64,000 nucleotides of DNA from a virus: positions 1-64,000 of the IMG/VR virus record IMGVR_UViG_3300035185_000025; one strand, written 5' to 3'. Below are positions 33,087 through 41,056 of the stretch, piece by piece. The position numbers and the translations under genes are program-made. Positions within the stretch are counted from its first letter, which is position 1. Every line of letters begins with the position of its first letter. The notes below the pieces were generated by a model. The model saw only the letters and a list, made by a program, of their open reading frames with translations, searched no databases and was not told where the DNA came from.

Positions 33087-33299
33087 TCAGCCTCGCTGGC
33101 CGCGCGCGAGATCAGGCGTCGGGATCGCCTGGACCTCGGCTCGCATCGCATCCACCTCTGCCACCAGCGCACAGAACATCCTGTGCATGTCTGGATTGAA
33201 GCCCCAGCCAATCCCAGAATTCTGCGCGGACGCGATGGTGCGCGCCTGGTCAAGTTCTGCGGGCGTCATCCGTACGGGAGGATTGATCAACTGGCTCAC
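33087..33299 (-). CDS. small helical protein before the sheath
   Basis: 70 residues (MTPAELDQARTIASAQNSGI, VAEVDAMRAEVQAIPTP), not recognised. GTG start after the overlapping stop and -10 sequence GGTAGACC of the previous gene. Confidence 0.5.
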   Translation of the reverse strand: MSQLINPPVRMTPAELDQARTIASAQNSGIGWGFNPDMHRMFCALVAEVDAMRAEVQAIPTPDLARGQRG

Positions 33300-33306
33300 G
33301 CCAGGT

Positions 33307-34182
33307 CTACCCGACCGGGTCCTGCCCGCTTCCCGCGACCGAGACGACCGACGAGATTCCGACCGTATCCACGCGCCCTGGCGACCACACGAGCTCGACG
33401 TGCGGCACCTCGGCGAGCACCGAGACGTCGAGGACCCACTCGTTCCCGCGCGCGCCTTCTTCTGCGTCCGGCCTCGACGTGCTCTGGATCGTGTAGCGGA
33501 TCACGCGCGAGAAGTATTCGGGCAGGATGATCCGCCGGCCGCACTTGTCGTCGTGCCGCTCGGCCGCGAGCAACTGCGCGACCCTGGCCTCGAGACCGCG
33601 GCGCTGATCCTTGTGCGCCGTCCAGAAGATCAGGCGCAGCGGGATGATCTGGTCGTGGCCGAGGTAGCGCAGGAGCGTCTCCGGGTAGAAGCGATCCGCG
33701 GTCTCTTCGAGGATCCGCGCGCCGCGGCCGGATGGCTCGAAGACGGCGTCCTCGACGCTCGTGATCAGGGCCGTCTGCGCCGGCATCGACTCCTGCTCGG
33801 ATCGCGGCCAGTCCAAGAACACCCGCGTGAGCGGGTGGACGCTGACCCGGGCCTGCGGTGCGCCGTCCTTGGCGAGCGCTTCGAGGTCGACGCTGTGCCA
33901 GCGCAGGCCCTCGATCAGACGGTACAGCCCGAGCATGGCCGCGTCGCGGGGCGCGAGCGTCAGGACCGGCGGCCCGTCGAAGGGGAACGACGCCGACCGG
34001 AGCTCGCTCGGGTACCTGCCGATCTGCGTGGCCGAGTTGAGCGTCGCGGTGCCGTCGAGGTTGCGCAGGATCTCGACCTCGTAGACGTTCTCAGGAAGCG
34101 CTCCGCCGGATGGTCGCGGTGGCTGGCCTGCGGTCGGGATGTCGGCGCACAGGCTGTCGGGATCGAACTGGCGATCGTTCAT
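33307..34182 (-). CDS. neck or tail-terminator region protein
   Basis: 291 residues, not matched to a family by eye. It lies between the gp10-like neck protein and the sheath, where tail terminators and sheath initiators are found. Segments RFYPETLLRYLGHDQIIPLR and DAEEGARGNEWVLDVSVLAE look well folded. ATG six bases after TACGCT. Confidence 0.6.
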   Translation of the reverse strand: MNDRQFDPDSLCADIPTAGQPPRPSGGALPENVYEVEILRNLDGTATLNSATQIGRYPSELRSASFPFDGPPVLTLAPRDAAMLGLYRLIEGLRWHSVDLEALAKDGAPQARVSVHPLTRVFLDWPRSEQESMPAQTALITSVEDAVFEPSGRGARILEETADRFYPETLLRYLGHDQIIPLRLIFWTAHKDQRRGLEARVAQLLAAERHDDKCGRRIILPEYFSRVIRYTIQSTSRPDAEEGARGNEWVLDVSVLAEVPHVELVWSPGRVDTVGISSVVSVAGSGQDPVG

Positions 34183-34184
34183 GC

Positions 34185-34212
34185 GGGAAGCGTACACGCG
34201 GCCACGCGGTAG
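34185..34212 (+). promoter_or_regulatory. class A promoter overlapping a late divergent promoter
   Basis: GGGAAGC at 34185-34191, 16 bases, GGTAG at 34208-34212, nine bases to ATG 34222 (six to a GTG at 34219). The minus strand of the same bases is the late TACGCT signal of the gene ending at 34182. Confidence 0.8.
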
Positions 34213-34221
34213 AGTCAGGTG

Positions 34222-34473
34222 ATGGCCACGAACGAAGACGAGCGCACCGACGTTTTCGACCCCAAGACCGGGATGTTCTACGACTCAGCGGACGGACCGC
34301 CTGACCCGGAGTCGGCTCAGGCCAAGGCGTCACGCAAGCGGCGCGCGCCAGTTCCCAAGCCGGCGATCGCCCCCGTCGACAGCCGCAGCTACAAGTACCC
34401 GGACGTCGCCCGCGTCGGCCCCGTGCGCTCGGGCAGCCTGCGCGAGTTCGAGGACGAGGAGCCGACGTCGTGA
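34222..34473 (+). CDS. small polar moron protein
   Basis: 83 residues, mostly disordered (DVFDPKTGMFYDSADGPPDP), ending in an acidic tail (REFEDEEPTS). GTG at 34219 is an alternative start. Coupled to the next gene (GTGA). Confidence 0.6.
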   Translation: MATNEDERTDVFDPKTGMFYDSADGPPDPESAQAKASRKRRAPVPKPAIAPVDSRSYKYPDVARVGPVRSGSLREFEDEEPTS

Positions 34474-34739
34474 GCGCATTGATCCGAGCGCGGGCGCGCT
34501 TGCCGATCCGTCGAGTTGATGATGCCTGCCGATGTGAGCCCGGAGACGATGTCTACATTGAGGCCGACGCTCCGTGCGGGTTGAAGGTCTGGATGCGATC
34601 GCCCGGATGCGTCGGCGGAACGCCTGGCCATGGCTGGGGCTTCGCTAGCATGGTCCCGATCGATGCGATCGCGGCGTACGGTGATCTTCCCGAGCAGACT
34701 CCATTCGGGATCCTTCGACCGATGACGGTGCCGGCGTGA
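34470..34739 (+). CDS. small moron protein
   Basis: 89 residues with CRCEPGDDVYIEADAPCG and CVGGTPGHGWGF; beta-rich, possibly metal-binding. Not recognised. Second gene of the 34222 unit. Confidence 0.6.
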   Translation: MSALIRARARLPIRRVDDACRCEPGDDVYIEADAPCGLKVWMRSPGCVGGTPGHGWGFASMVPIDAIAAYGDLPEQTPFGILRPMTVPA

Positions 34740-34764
34740 GCGCCATGGTCTTGTTGTGCGAAGA

Positions 34765-35274
34765 TCACCCCTTCGAGCGCCGCGCCGCCCGGTCGATCGA
34801 GCGCTGCATCTGCAGGCTGATCTCCAGCGGCAGGCGCTTCGCCACGAGCGGCATCGTCCGGCGCAGCACGTAGCGGCCCTTGGTGCCCTTGCGCCCGATC
34901 TTGCGCTGGATCGCTACCGCCACGCGCACCGCCTTCGAGCCCTTGGCGAGCCGCTTGATCCGCACCCACTCGATGATCGACTTGAGAGGCGGCCGCTTGC
35001 CCGGCCGGCGCCCGACCTCGACGAAGATCGAGTGGCGCGCCGTGTTCGTGAGGACCGCGCCGTCCGGCACCTTGATCACGGTGAAGCTGCGCTCGTAGGT
35101 CCCGGTGGCGCGCGGGCGGTATGGCTTCGACTTCGCCGAGACCTTCACGGCCTGCGTCGCGCCGTAGCGAGCGGTCTTGCGGAGGGCTCGGATCACGCCG
35201 GCGTCGAACTGCCTGGCCAGCGTTCGGACGGCCGGCCCGAGTTGCTTCGGGTTGCGCAGCTTGATCGTGGTCAC
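34765..35274 (-). CDS. HK97 gp10-like neck / tail completion protein
   Basis: 169 residues. The block YRPRATGTYERSFTVIKVPD, then TARHSIFVEVGRRPGKRPPL, is typical of the HK97-gp10 family, which completes the head-tail joint. GTG start six bases after TACGCT. Confidence 0.75.
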   Translation of the reverse strand: MTTIKLRNPKQLGPAVRTLARQFDAGVIRALRKTARYGATQAVKVSAKSKPYRPRATGTYERSFTVIKVPDGAVLTNTARHSIFVEVGRRPGKRPPLKSIIEWVRIKRLAKGSKAVRVAVAIQRKIGRKGTKGRYVLRRTMPLVAKRLPLEISLQMQRSIDRAARRSKG

Positions 35275-35276
35275 GC

Positions 35277-35304
35277 GGGAAGCGTAGCGCGGCTCCGGCG
35301 GTAG
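35277..35304 (+). promoter_or_regulatory. class A promoter overlapping a late divergent promoter
   Basis: GGGAAGC at 35277-35283, 16 bases, GGTAG at 35300-35304, eight bases to ATG 35313. Shared bases give TACGCT for the gp10-like gene on the minus strand. Confidence 0.8.
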
Positions 35305-35312
35305 GGTCCGGC

Positions 35313-35630
35313 ATGACCAGCAAAGCGAAGTCCAAGAAGATTCTCGTCGCCCGTATCGTCACCGCGATAATTTCGTTTCCCTACGCCGCATGGGTCGCAT
35401 CGCTCATGTGGGGCTGGTTCGTCGTACCATTGGGCGTGAGTCAGATCGGCATGTGGCACGCCGGTGGCCTCGTGCTGTTCATGACGTGGCCTTCTGCGTC
35501 GGCCGCCGTCGCACTGGTCGATCTAGGCCGCAAAGAGGATGAGATCGACGACCTGGCAAAGTCACTTGGCGCCCTGTTCGTGCCGACGATCATGTTGGCG
35601 TTAGGGTACGCATATCGCCTGTTCATGTAG
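35313..35630 (+). CDS. membrane moron protein
   Basis: 105 residues with three likely membrane segments (about 13-38, 46-70 and 86-104) and a polar loop (DLGRKEDEIDDLAKS). GC is lower than in its neighbours. A single-gene unit; a small membrane protein with its own promoter fits exclusion or host modulation, but this is inferred. Confidence 0.7.
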   Translation: MTSKAKSKKILVARIVTAIISFPYAAWVASLMWGWFVVPLGVSQIGMWHAGGLVLFMTWPSASAAVALVDLGRKEDEIDDLAKSLGALFVPTIMLALGYAYRLFM

Positions 35631-35631
35631 A

Positions 35632-36309
35632 TCAGGCCAGCAGTACCGCGTCCTCGAACACCTCGTCATCGACGACCACGGTCTGATCGACGAGATCCTC
35701 GCGCCGGTAGCCGGACTGCGTGGTCAGCCGCACGCGCCACTCGTTCGAGTCCAAGCGAAGCACCGGCGCACCGGCGAGTTCGAATCGATACGTCCGCGGC
35801 GTTCGATCTGCCGGACACATGCCGATCGCCTGCACCTCGTAGAAGAACTCGCGCGTCGCCGTGTCGTCGCCCCACGGCTCGCCGTTGCGGTAGCCGCGAA
35901 GCGTCCAGTCGTCGACCTGCAACGGGCTCACCTCGCGCAGGTTGACCACGCCGTCCGGCTTGCGAGCGGCCTGCTCGACGATGAGTTCGACCGCGTCCAG
36001 ATCTCGAAGCTCGACCGGCATCAACTCGAGCGAGGCGTCCTCGGACCAGGTCCCGGAGATGTCGTCCTGCACCTGCCACACGAGCCGCACGCGGTACGGG
36101 CGTTGCCCGATCTTGTGGATGGCCAGGCGCGCGCGGTCGATCGCCTTCTGGCGGCGCAGCGCTGGCGTACACGCGAGCAGGTCGATCGCCGGCGGCGTGT
36201 TGCTCGGCGCGACGGGGAAGTCAGGCCCGCGACCGGGCGGGCAACTCGACGGGCTCGCCGTGGGGACGCAAGAGCAGGGCTTGCGCGAGCATGATCCGCA
36301 GACGGCCAT
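35632..36309 (-). CDS. neck-region protein with N-terminal Cys cluster
   Basis: 225 residues. The N-terminus MAVCGSCSRKPCSC has four cysteines in 14 residues, perhaps a metal site; a beta-rich body follows (VRLVWQVQDDISGTWSEDAS). Located between connector and neck genes. ATG six bases after TAGCAT. Confidence 0.6.
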   Translation of the reverse strand: MAVCGSCSRKPCSCVPTASPSSCPPGRGPDFPVAPSNTPPAIDLLACTPALRRQKAIDRARLAIHKIGQRPYRVRLVWQVQDDISGTWSEDASLELMPVELRDLDAVELIVEQAARKPDGVVNLREVSPLQVDDWTLRGYRNGEPWGDDTATREFFYEVQAIGMCPADRTPRTYRFELAGAPVLRLDSNEWRVRLTTQSGYRREDLVDQTVVVDDEVFEDAVLLA

Positions 36310-36318
36310 GGCCACATG

Positions 36319-36516
36319 CTAGCCGGCTCGACGGACCCAGCGCTCGCCGTCCTTGCGGTAGGACTTCTTCACGGCGGCCCAGGCGATCTTCGCGGCCTTC
36401 GACTCGCTCCCGCCGTCGGACGCGACCGAGTTCCAGGTCTTGCGGTAGATCGTCTGGCCTCCGGCCGGGAGCTTGCGGACAGGCGGCGGAAGCTCGGCGT
36501 TGCGTCGGTACGGCAT
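36319..36516 (-). CDS. ChaB-like protein
   Basis: 65 residues with the ChaB pattern: MPYRRNAELPPPVRKLP, AGGQTIYRKTWNSV, KIAWAAVKKSYRKDGERWVR. ChaB domains occur in phage genomes with no settled function. ATG overlaps the preceding stop (ATGA). The only oddity is its place inside the head-tail connector block. Confidence 0.8.
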   Translation of the reverse strand: MPYRRNAELPPPVRKLPAGGQTIYRKTWNSVASDGGSESKAAKIAWAAVKKSYRKDGERWVRRAG

Positions 36517-36920
36517 CACCAGTCCCCTTCGACGACGCGGCCGCGCATGGCCTCTTGGTTCGACACCGGATTGACGAAGGTCCCGAGTTGATCCGCAAGC
36601 CGTAGCTGGTACTTGCGGTAGCGCAGCTCCAGCAACTCGTTCGGCCGCTCGTACTCGAACTTTGTCGAGCCTGACGCGACCACGCCCGACGACATCGTGT
36701 CCATCAACTCGTCGAGCTGCTTCTCGGTGCAGTCCAGCCGATCGATCGTGGCGATGACGTCGGGCTCGGCGATCGGGTCCAGGTTCGCCGCGTTGCTGTC
36801 GAGCAGCAGCTTCGCCTGGGTCACGACCGCCGAGCCCAACGAGAGCGCGGTCGGTGTCGTCAGCTGGGTGTAGCTGAGGTGATACCGAGCGCGCTGGATC
36901 GTCCGCTGGGACAGGGCCAT
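36516..36920 (-). CDS. probable head-tail connector protein
   Basis: 134 residues, helical (TQLTTPTALSLGSAVVTQAK, NELLELRYRKYQLRLADQLG), next to ChaB-like and neck genes. The connector role is inferred from position and helical content only. Confidence 0.55.
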   Translation of the reverse strand: MALSQRTIQRARYHLSYTQLTTPTALSLGSAVVTQAKLLLDSNAANLDPIAEPDVIATIDRLDCTEKQLDELMDTMSSGVVASGSTKFEYERPNELLELRYRKYQLRLADQLGTFVNPVSNQEAMRGRVVEGDW

Positions 36921-36924
36921 GGGA

Positions 36925-37356
36925 TCACGCCGCCCGTGCGACCTGCAGCTTGCGGCCGCGGATCATCGACAGCATGGTCGCGGTCGTCGAGAACCGCTGG
37001 CGGGGCTCGAACACCTCGCCGGGACCGAGCCCGGACGCCCGGTGATGGCTGAGGCTGACGAGCTTGGCGAGCGGCTGCTCCTCGAGCAGCTTGGCGACCT
37101 CCTCGACGCTGAGCGGGACCTGTGCCCGGGAGCGAAGCGCGGGAACGTCGACGCGCAGTTCCTCGAGCGCGGTCTCGATCCGGGTCATCTGCGCCGTGAG
37201 CTCGAGCATCGCGGCACGCGGATCCAGATCCGCGATCGCGGCCTGAGTCGCGGCGCCGGTAGCCCGGAGCTCGGTCAGAGAGGTCTCGATCTTGTCGAGC
37301 CGAGACTCGACGCTGGTGGGGCTGGACTCGCCCCGGCGATCTTTTTGGCCGGCCAT
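36925..37356 (-). CDS. coiled-coil protein, virion region
   Basis: 143 residues; residues 15-80 have heptad-like hydrophobics (RLDKIETSLTELRATGAATQ, MTRIETALEELRVDVPAL), a likely coiled coil, followed by VEEVAKLLEEQPLAKLVSLS. Could be a head or neck accessory. Not recognised. Confidence 0.6.
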   Translation of the reverse strand: MAGQKDRRGESSPTSVESRLDKIETSLTELRATGAATQAAIADLDPRAAMLELTAQMTRIETALEELRVDVPALRSRAQVPLSVEEVAKLLEEQPLAKLVSLSHHRASGLGPGEVFEPRQRFSTTATMLSMIRGRKLQVARAA

Positions 37357-37360
37357 CGGA

Positions 37361-37603
37361 TCAGCCCTCCTTGGGGTCCGAGTGGTACATGAGCGGCGTC
37401 ATCGCGACCTTCTGGTCGCCGGCCGCCTTCGCGGTGAAGACCGCGCCGTTCTGGTACTCGGCGGACTCGGGGCCCGCGGGAAAGCTGACGAGCCCGGGCG
37501 GGGTCAGTTGCCCGGCGCCGGTCTTCGACTTGGTGAAGGAGTTGGTGGTGCCGCTGCCCTCGATGCCCCGGGAGCCGTCGGTCATGTAGCTGGGCTTCTT
37601 CAT
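37361..37603 (-). CDS. small virion-region protein
   Basis: 80 residues, polar (DGSRGIEGSGTTNSFTKSKT), first late minus-strand gene of the block. ATG six bases after TACGCT. Not recognised. Confidence 0.55.
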   Translation of the reverse strand: MKKPSYMTDGSRGIEGSGTTNSFTKSKTGAGQLTPPGLVSFPAGPESAEYQNGAVFTAKAAGDQKVAMTPLMYHSDPKEG

Positions 37604-37625
37604 GCGGACAGCGTACCAGAAAAGT

Positions 37626-37669
37626 GGGGGCCGGGCGCTTGGCTGTCCGAGCCGCCACGCCCGACCCCC
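37626..37669. terminator. GC-rich inverted repeat at the early/late junction
   Basis: GGGGGCCGGGCG (about 37626-37637) pairs with CGCCCGACCCCC (about 37657-37669), with GGCT/AGCC inside. It lies in the 142-base gap between the divergent late and early transcription blocks, which otherwise contains the class A promoter of 37746. Confidence 0.5.
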
Positions 37670-37710
37670 GTCTGACGATTGCCAGCCGCGCAGACGGTAC
37701 CACAGCGGGC

Positions 37711-37738
37711 GGGAAGCGGGCGGGCGCGTGATCGGTAG
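37711..37738 (+). promoter_or_regulatory. class A promoter (head of early block)
   Basis: GGGAAGC at 37711-37717, 16 bases, GGTAG at 37734-37738, seven bases to ATG 37746. It heads the six-gene run to 41031. Confidence 0.8.
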
Positions 37739-37745
37739 TGCGGGC

Positions 37746-38063
37746 ATGACCAATCAAGAATTCTGCTACTGGCTGCAGGGCTTCTTCGAACTGCGCGCCG
37801 AAAACGATGCGCTAACTGCGACGCAGGTTGAGTGCATCCGCCGCCACACCGACCTCGTCAAAGAGAGCCTCGGCAAGCCTGGCCCGGCGGTGCTCGCCAT
37901 TCGGGCCCTGCTTCCCTACGCAGAGCGGAGCGATGACATCACTCGCGCCGTGCAGTCCATCCTCTCCGATGTATTCGAGCACGTCATCGACCCGCAAGCT
38001 GGCGAAGCGTCCCCGCACCTCAGCCACGTTCACAACCCGGGCGGGCCACTCACCCGCTGCTAG
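37746..38063 (+). CDS. conserved phage protein (MTNQEFCYWLQGFFE type)
   Basis: 105 residues. The start MTNQEFCYWLQGFFELR is a widely conserved signature of a small phage protein of unknown function, followed by ALTATQVECIRRHTDLV. First gene of the early operon. The promoter fixes the start. Confidence 0.8.
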   Translation: MTNQEFCYWLQGFFELRAENDALTATQVECIRRHTDLVKESLGKPGPAVLAIRALLPYAERSDDITRAVQSILSDVFEHVIDPQAGEASPHLSHVHNPGGPLTRC

Positions 38064-38072
38064 GAGCAAGCC

Positions 38073-38360
38073 GTGACCGCCATCCCCAGCACCTACAAGG
38101 ACGCGACCAAGCTCAGCGCCAACGCCCGAGCAGCGCTCGCCGCCGCCAGGCTCGTGTGGGACGGGCTGCCCAAGGGCCCAAGGGCCGCGCTCTCAGAAGC
38201 TGTCCGTTATGCGCACGGGAGGTTCCTCGATACCGGTCGCCGCCGAGACATCCAACGACTCCATGACGAAGGTATCGCCATCGGCGCAAGGGTGACGCCG
38301 CTCGGCGAGTTGGTCCGCGAGGCCGGCACGCGCACCAAGATCGAGGTGTCCGGTGGCTGA
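38073..38360 (+). CDS. unknown early protein
   Basis: 95 residues, helical and basic, not recognised. GTG start with GGAG eight bases before it, a normal ribosome site inside the operon. Overlaps the next gene. Confidence 0.6.
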   Translation: MTAIPSTYKDATKLSANARAALAAARLVWDGLPKGPRAALSEAVRYAHGRFLDTGRRRDIQRLHDEGIAIGARVTPLGELVREAGTRTKIEVSGG

Positions 38361-39066
38361 GCGCCCGATCCTGTTCAGCGGCCCGCTCGTGCGGTCGATC
38401 CTCGACGGTCGCAAGACCGAGACCCGGCGGCTGGTCACGAAGGGCACGAGCCAGGTCAGCGACGTCGTCGGCGAGCAGGCTCCCTGGTGCGGTCTCGCCG
38501 ATGCGTCCCGCGCTGGCACATCGATCTTGTTGGTCGGATCTGGTGTTGACGGTCACTTCATCGACTGCCGCATCCAGCCAGGCGACGCGCTCTGGGTGCG
38601 TGAGTCGTGGCAGCCGATCGGCGGAAACATCTACGGACCAGCGGGTGTGATGGTTCGCTACTCGGCCGACGGTCATCCGCGCGACTGTACGGGGACGTCC
38701 GACGCGTGGCGAGTGGCGCGCATGAAGAAGTACGGCCTGCACTGGACACGCGTCGGCGGTCAGCACAAGGGGGAGTGGCCCTCGATCCACATGCCGCGGT
38801 GGGCCTCTCGGATCAGCCTGCGGGTGACCGACGTCCGGGCCGAGCGGGTGCAGGAGATCACCGGAGCGAGCGCTCAAGCAGAAGGCGTCTCGCTGCCTGA
38901 CCCCGGTCGAACTGTGGTCATGCCGCGTTCCGCCATAGACGATCTATATGTCGGAAAATTTGAGGAGCTATGGGACCAGATCAACGGCAAGCGCGACGGC
39001 GCTGCGTGGGCCGATGATCCCTGGGTCTGGGTGATCAAGTTCGAGGTCGCCGAGGTGAAGCGATGA
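38353..39066 (+). CDS. ASCH-like phage protein
   Basis: 237 residues. MAERPILFSGPLVRSILDGR, KTETRR, then QPGDALWVRESWQPI, RYSADG, WPSIHMPRWASRISLRVTDV and RVQEITGASAQAEG are the standard blocks of the phage/prophage protein with an ASCH-type (RNA-binding PUA-like) fold, often annotated as a morphogenetic protein. Molecular role unsettled. Confidence 0.85.
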   Translation: MAERPILFSGPLVRSILDGRKTETRRLVTKGTSQVSDVVGEQAPWCGLADASRAGTSILLVGSGVDGHFIDCRIQPGDALWVRESWQPIGGNIYGPAGVMVRYSADGHPRDCTGTSDAWRVARMKKYGLHWTRVGGQHKGEWPSIHMPRWASRISLRVTDVRAERVQEITGASAQAEGVSLPDPGRTVVMPRSAIDDLYVGKFEELWDQINGKRDGAAWADDPWVWVIKFEVAEVKR

Positions 39067-39290
39067 CGCGCCCGCTCGCCGACAGGCTCAACCCGCCGCC
39101 ACGGCCAGCGGCTCCACGAGCGAACCGCGAACGCAAGGCTCGTGACCGCGGCGAGGCGATCGAGCCACGTCCGGCAACGCTCCGAGCGATCGAGGAGATC
39201 TCGACATTCAAGACCGTCGCGGACATGCTCGCGTCGGACCACGCGTCGAGCGGACCGCGCTGGTGGGACTGCAAGGCAGGCGCCGAGTGA
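39063..39290 (+). CDS. small basic early protein
   Basis: 75 residues, Arg/Pro-rich first half, then TLRAIEEISTFKTVADMLAS. ATG overlaps the preceding stop; its own stop overlaps the next GTG. Not recognised. Confidence 0.55.
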   Translation: MTRPLADRLNPPPRPAAPRANRERKARDRGEAIEPRPATLRAIEEISTFKTVADMLASDHASSGPRWWDCKAGAE

Positions 39291-39412
39291 CCGTCCTGCG
39301 AGCGATCATCGGGCTCGTGCTCGGCTGCGCTTCGTTCGGCGTCGTCATGCTGCTCGTTGCGGCGGCAGTCGTTGTCGGCCGGATCCTCGAGATCGTCTCG
39401 GTGATCCCGTGA
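39287..39412 (+). CDS. 41-residue single-span membrane protein
   Basis: A very short gene with GTG start overlapping the previous stop and a TGA overlapping the helicase GTG. The product is nearly all hydrophobic (AIIGLVLGCASFGVVMLLVA and onwards). Tight coupling on both sides supports a real gene; role unknown. Confidence 0.55.
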   Translation: MTVLRAIIGLVLGCASFGVVMLLVAAAVVVGRILEIVSVIP

Positions 39413-41031
39413 AGCTCCGCGACTACCAGCGCGAGGCCAAGCGCGAGTGCTTGCGCGCGCTCGAGCACAACCGCAGCGCGCTCGTCGCGATGCCGACCGG
39501 GTCCGGCAAGACCGTCACGTTCGCCGACCTCGTCAGGACAGGAGTCGAGCACGGCAGGCGGATCCTCGTGCTCGCTCACCGCGAGGAACTGCTCGACCAG
39601 GCCGCCGAGAAGATCGCTCTCGTCGCTGGCTGTCCAGTTGTGATCGAGCAGGGCTCGCGCAAGCAGGCCGGCGCGGATGACCACGTCGTGATCGCCAGCG
39701 TTTTCTCGATGATCAAGCGGCTCGACAGGTTCGGCGCCGACCGGTTCGATCTCGTTATCGTGGACGAATCGCACCGCGCGCTGGCCCAGACCTATCGAGA
39801 CCTGCTCGACCACTTCGCCGGGGCGAAGGTCCTGGGCTTCACGGCGACTCCGAACCGAGGCGACGAGAAGGCGCTCGCGCAGGTATTCGACACCGTCGCC
39901 TACGACATGACGATCGGCGACGCGATCGGCCTCGGCTGGCTCGTCCCGATCAGGTCGCGGTCGATCAAGCTGCGGTCTCTCGATCTGTCGAAGGTGCGCA
40001 AGCGCCAGGGCGAGCTCGCGGCCGGGGAGCTCGGCACGGTCATGTCCGAGATCGCCGTGCTGCGCGAGGCGATCGTGCCTGCCGTCGAGATTGCCGGGGA
40101 GCTGCAGGCGATCGTGTTCACCGTCACACGGGCGCACATGCACTGCGTGGCGGAGACGATTCGGCGCGTCTCCGAGGAGCGCGCGCTCGAGTTGCCGATC
40201 GCGTGCGTCGACGGGACCACGCCGAAGGACGAGCGCCGCCGGATCATGGCGGACTTCCGGGCCCGCAAGATCCGCTGGCTGATCAACGTCGAGGTCGCGA
40301 CCGAGGGATTCGACGCGCCGGCTGTCGAGGCCGTGATCTTTCTGCGGCCGACGCTAAGCCGGGCGCTGTACCTGCAGATGGGCGGGCGCGGGACTCGTCC
40401 GCTGCCTGGCGTCGTGGACGGGCTCGGCTCGCCTGACGAGCGCAGGGCCGCGATCGCGGCGTCGACCAAGCCGCATTGCCTGTGGCTCGACTTCACCGAC
40501 AACACCTCGCGGCACGACCTCGCCTCGCCGATGGACCTGCTCGGCGGTGACTACGATCTGCCCGAGCAGCGTGAGGCTGAGCGCCTGCTCGCGGCGGGCA
40601 AGGCTGACGATCTGCTCACCGCGCTCGAGATGGCGCGCGCCGCCCGAGCCGCGGTGCTCGTCGAAGCCTGCGCGCGGGCCGGGGATCCGCTCGCGCTGTT
40701 CGGGATCACGTGCTCGAAGGACCGCTGGTCCAGGCCGGCGACGCCGAAGCAGCTTGCGGCGCTCGGGCCCATGCCGCGGCGCCTCGACTTCCGCGAGTCA
40801 AACGCCGTGCTCGCAGAGATCGGCAGGCGAAAGCGCGAGGGCCTGGCGCTCTACGAGCAGCTCGCCGTGCTCGCGCGGCCGAAGATCCGCCACGAGATCG
40901 AGCCGCTACGGACGATGTCGCGGCGCGATGCTTCGTCGCTCGTGCGGACGCTGGCGGATCGGTACTGGCTCGCCGACTGCGGGTGGGAGCGGATCTACGA
41001 CCTGGCCGGGCTCGTGCCGCCGGGAAGCTGA
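39409..41031 (+). CDS. DEAD/DEAH-box helicase (superfamily 2)
   Basis: 540 residues. Motif I MPTGSGKT (about residue 27), motif II VDESH (about 119), motif III GFTATP, and motif VI-like QMGGRGTRP after VATEGFDAPAVEAV are all present, so the ATPase is probably active. The layout fits UvsW or type III-like SF2 helicases of phages acting on branched DNA in replication or recombination. GTG start coupled to the small membrane protein. Confidence 0.88.
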   Translation: MKLRDYQREAKRECLRALEHNRSALVAMPTGSGKTVTFADLVRTGVEHGRRILVLAHREELLDQAAEKIALVAGCPVVIEQGSRKQAGADDHVVIASVFSMIKRLDRFGADRFDLVIVDESHRALAQTYRDLLDHFAGAKVLGFTATPNRGDEKALAQVFDTVAYDMTIGDAIGLGWLVPIRSRSIKLRSLDLSKVRKRQGELAAGELGTVMSEIAVLREAIVPAVEIAGELQAIVFTVTRAHMHCVAETIRRVSEERALELPIACVDGTTPKDERRRIMADFRARKIRWLINVEVATEGFDAPAVEAVIFLRPTLSRALYLQMGGRGTRPLPGVVDGLGSPDERRAAIAASTKPHCLWLDFTDNTSRHDLASPMDLLGGDYDLPEQREAERLLAAGKADDLLTALEMARAARAAVLVEACARAGDPLALFGITCSKDRWSRPATPKQLAALGPMPRRLDFRESNAVLAEIGRRKREGLALYEQLAVLARPKIRHEIEPLRTMSRRDASSLVRTLADRYWLADCGWERIYDLAGLVPPGS

Positions 41032-41049
41032 CGGCGGCGCGGGCGGTAG
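41022..41049 (+). promoter_or_regulatory. class A promoter
   Basis: GGGAAGC at 41022-41028, overlapping the helicase stop, 16 bases, GGTAG at 41045-41049, seven bases to ATG 41057. Confidence 0.8.
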
Positions 41050-41056
41050 CCATCGC

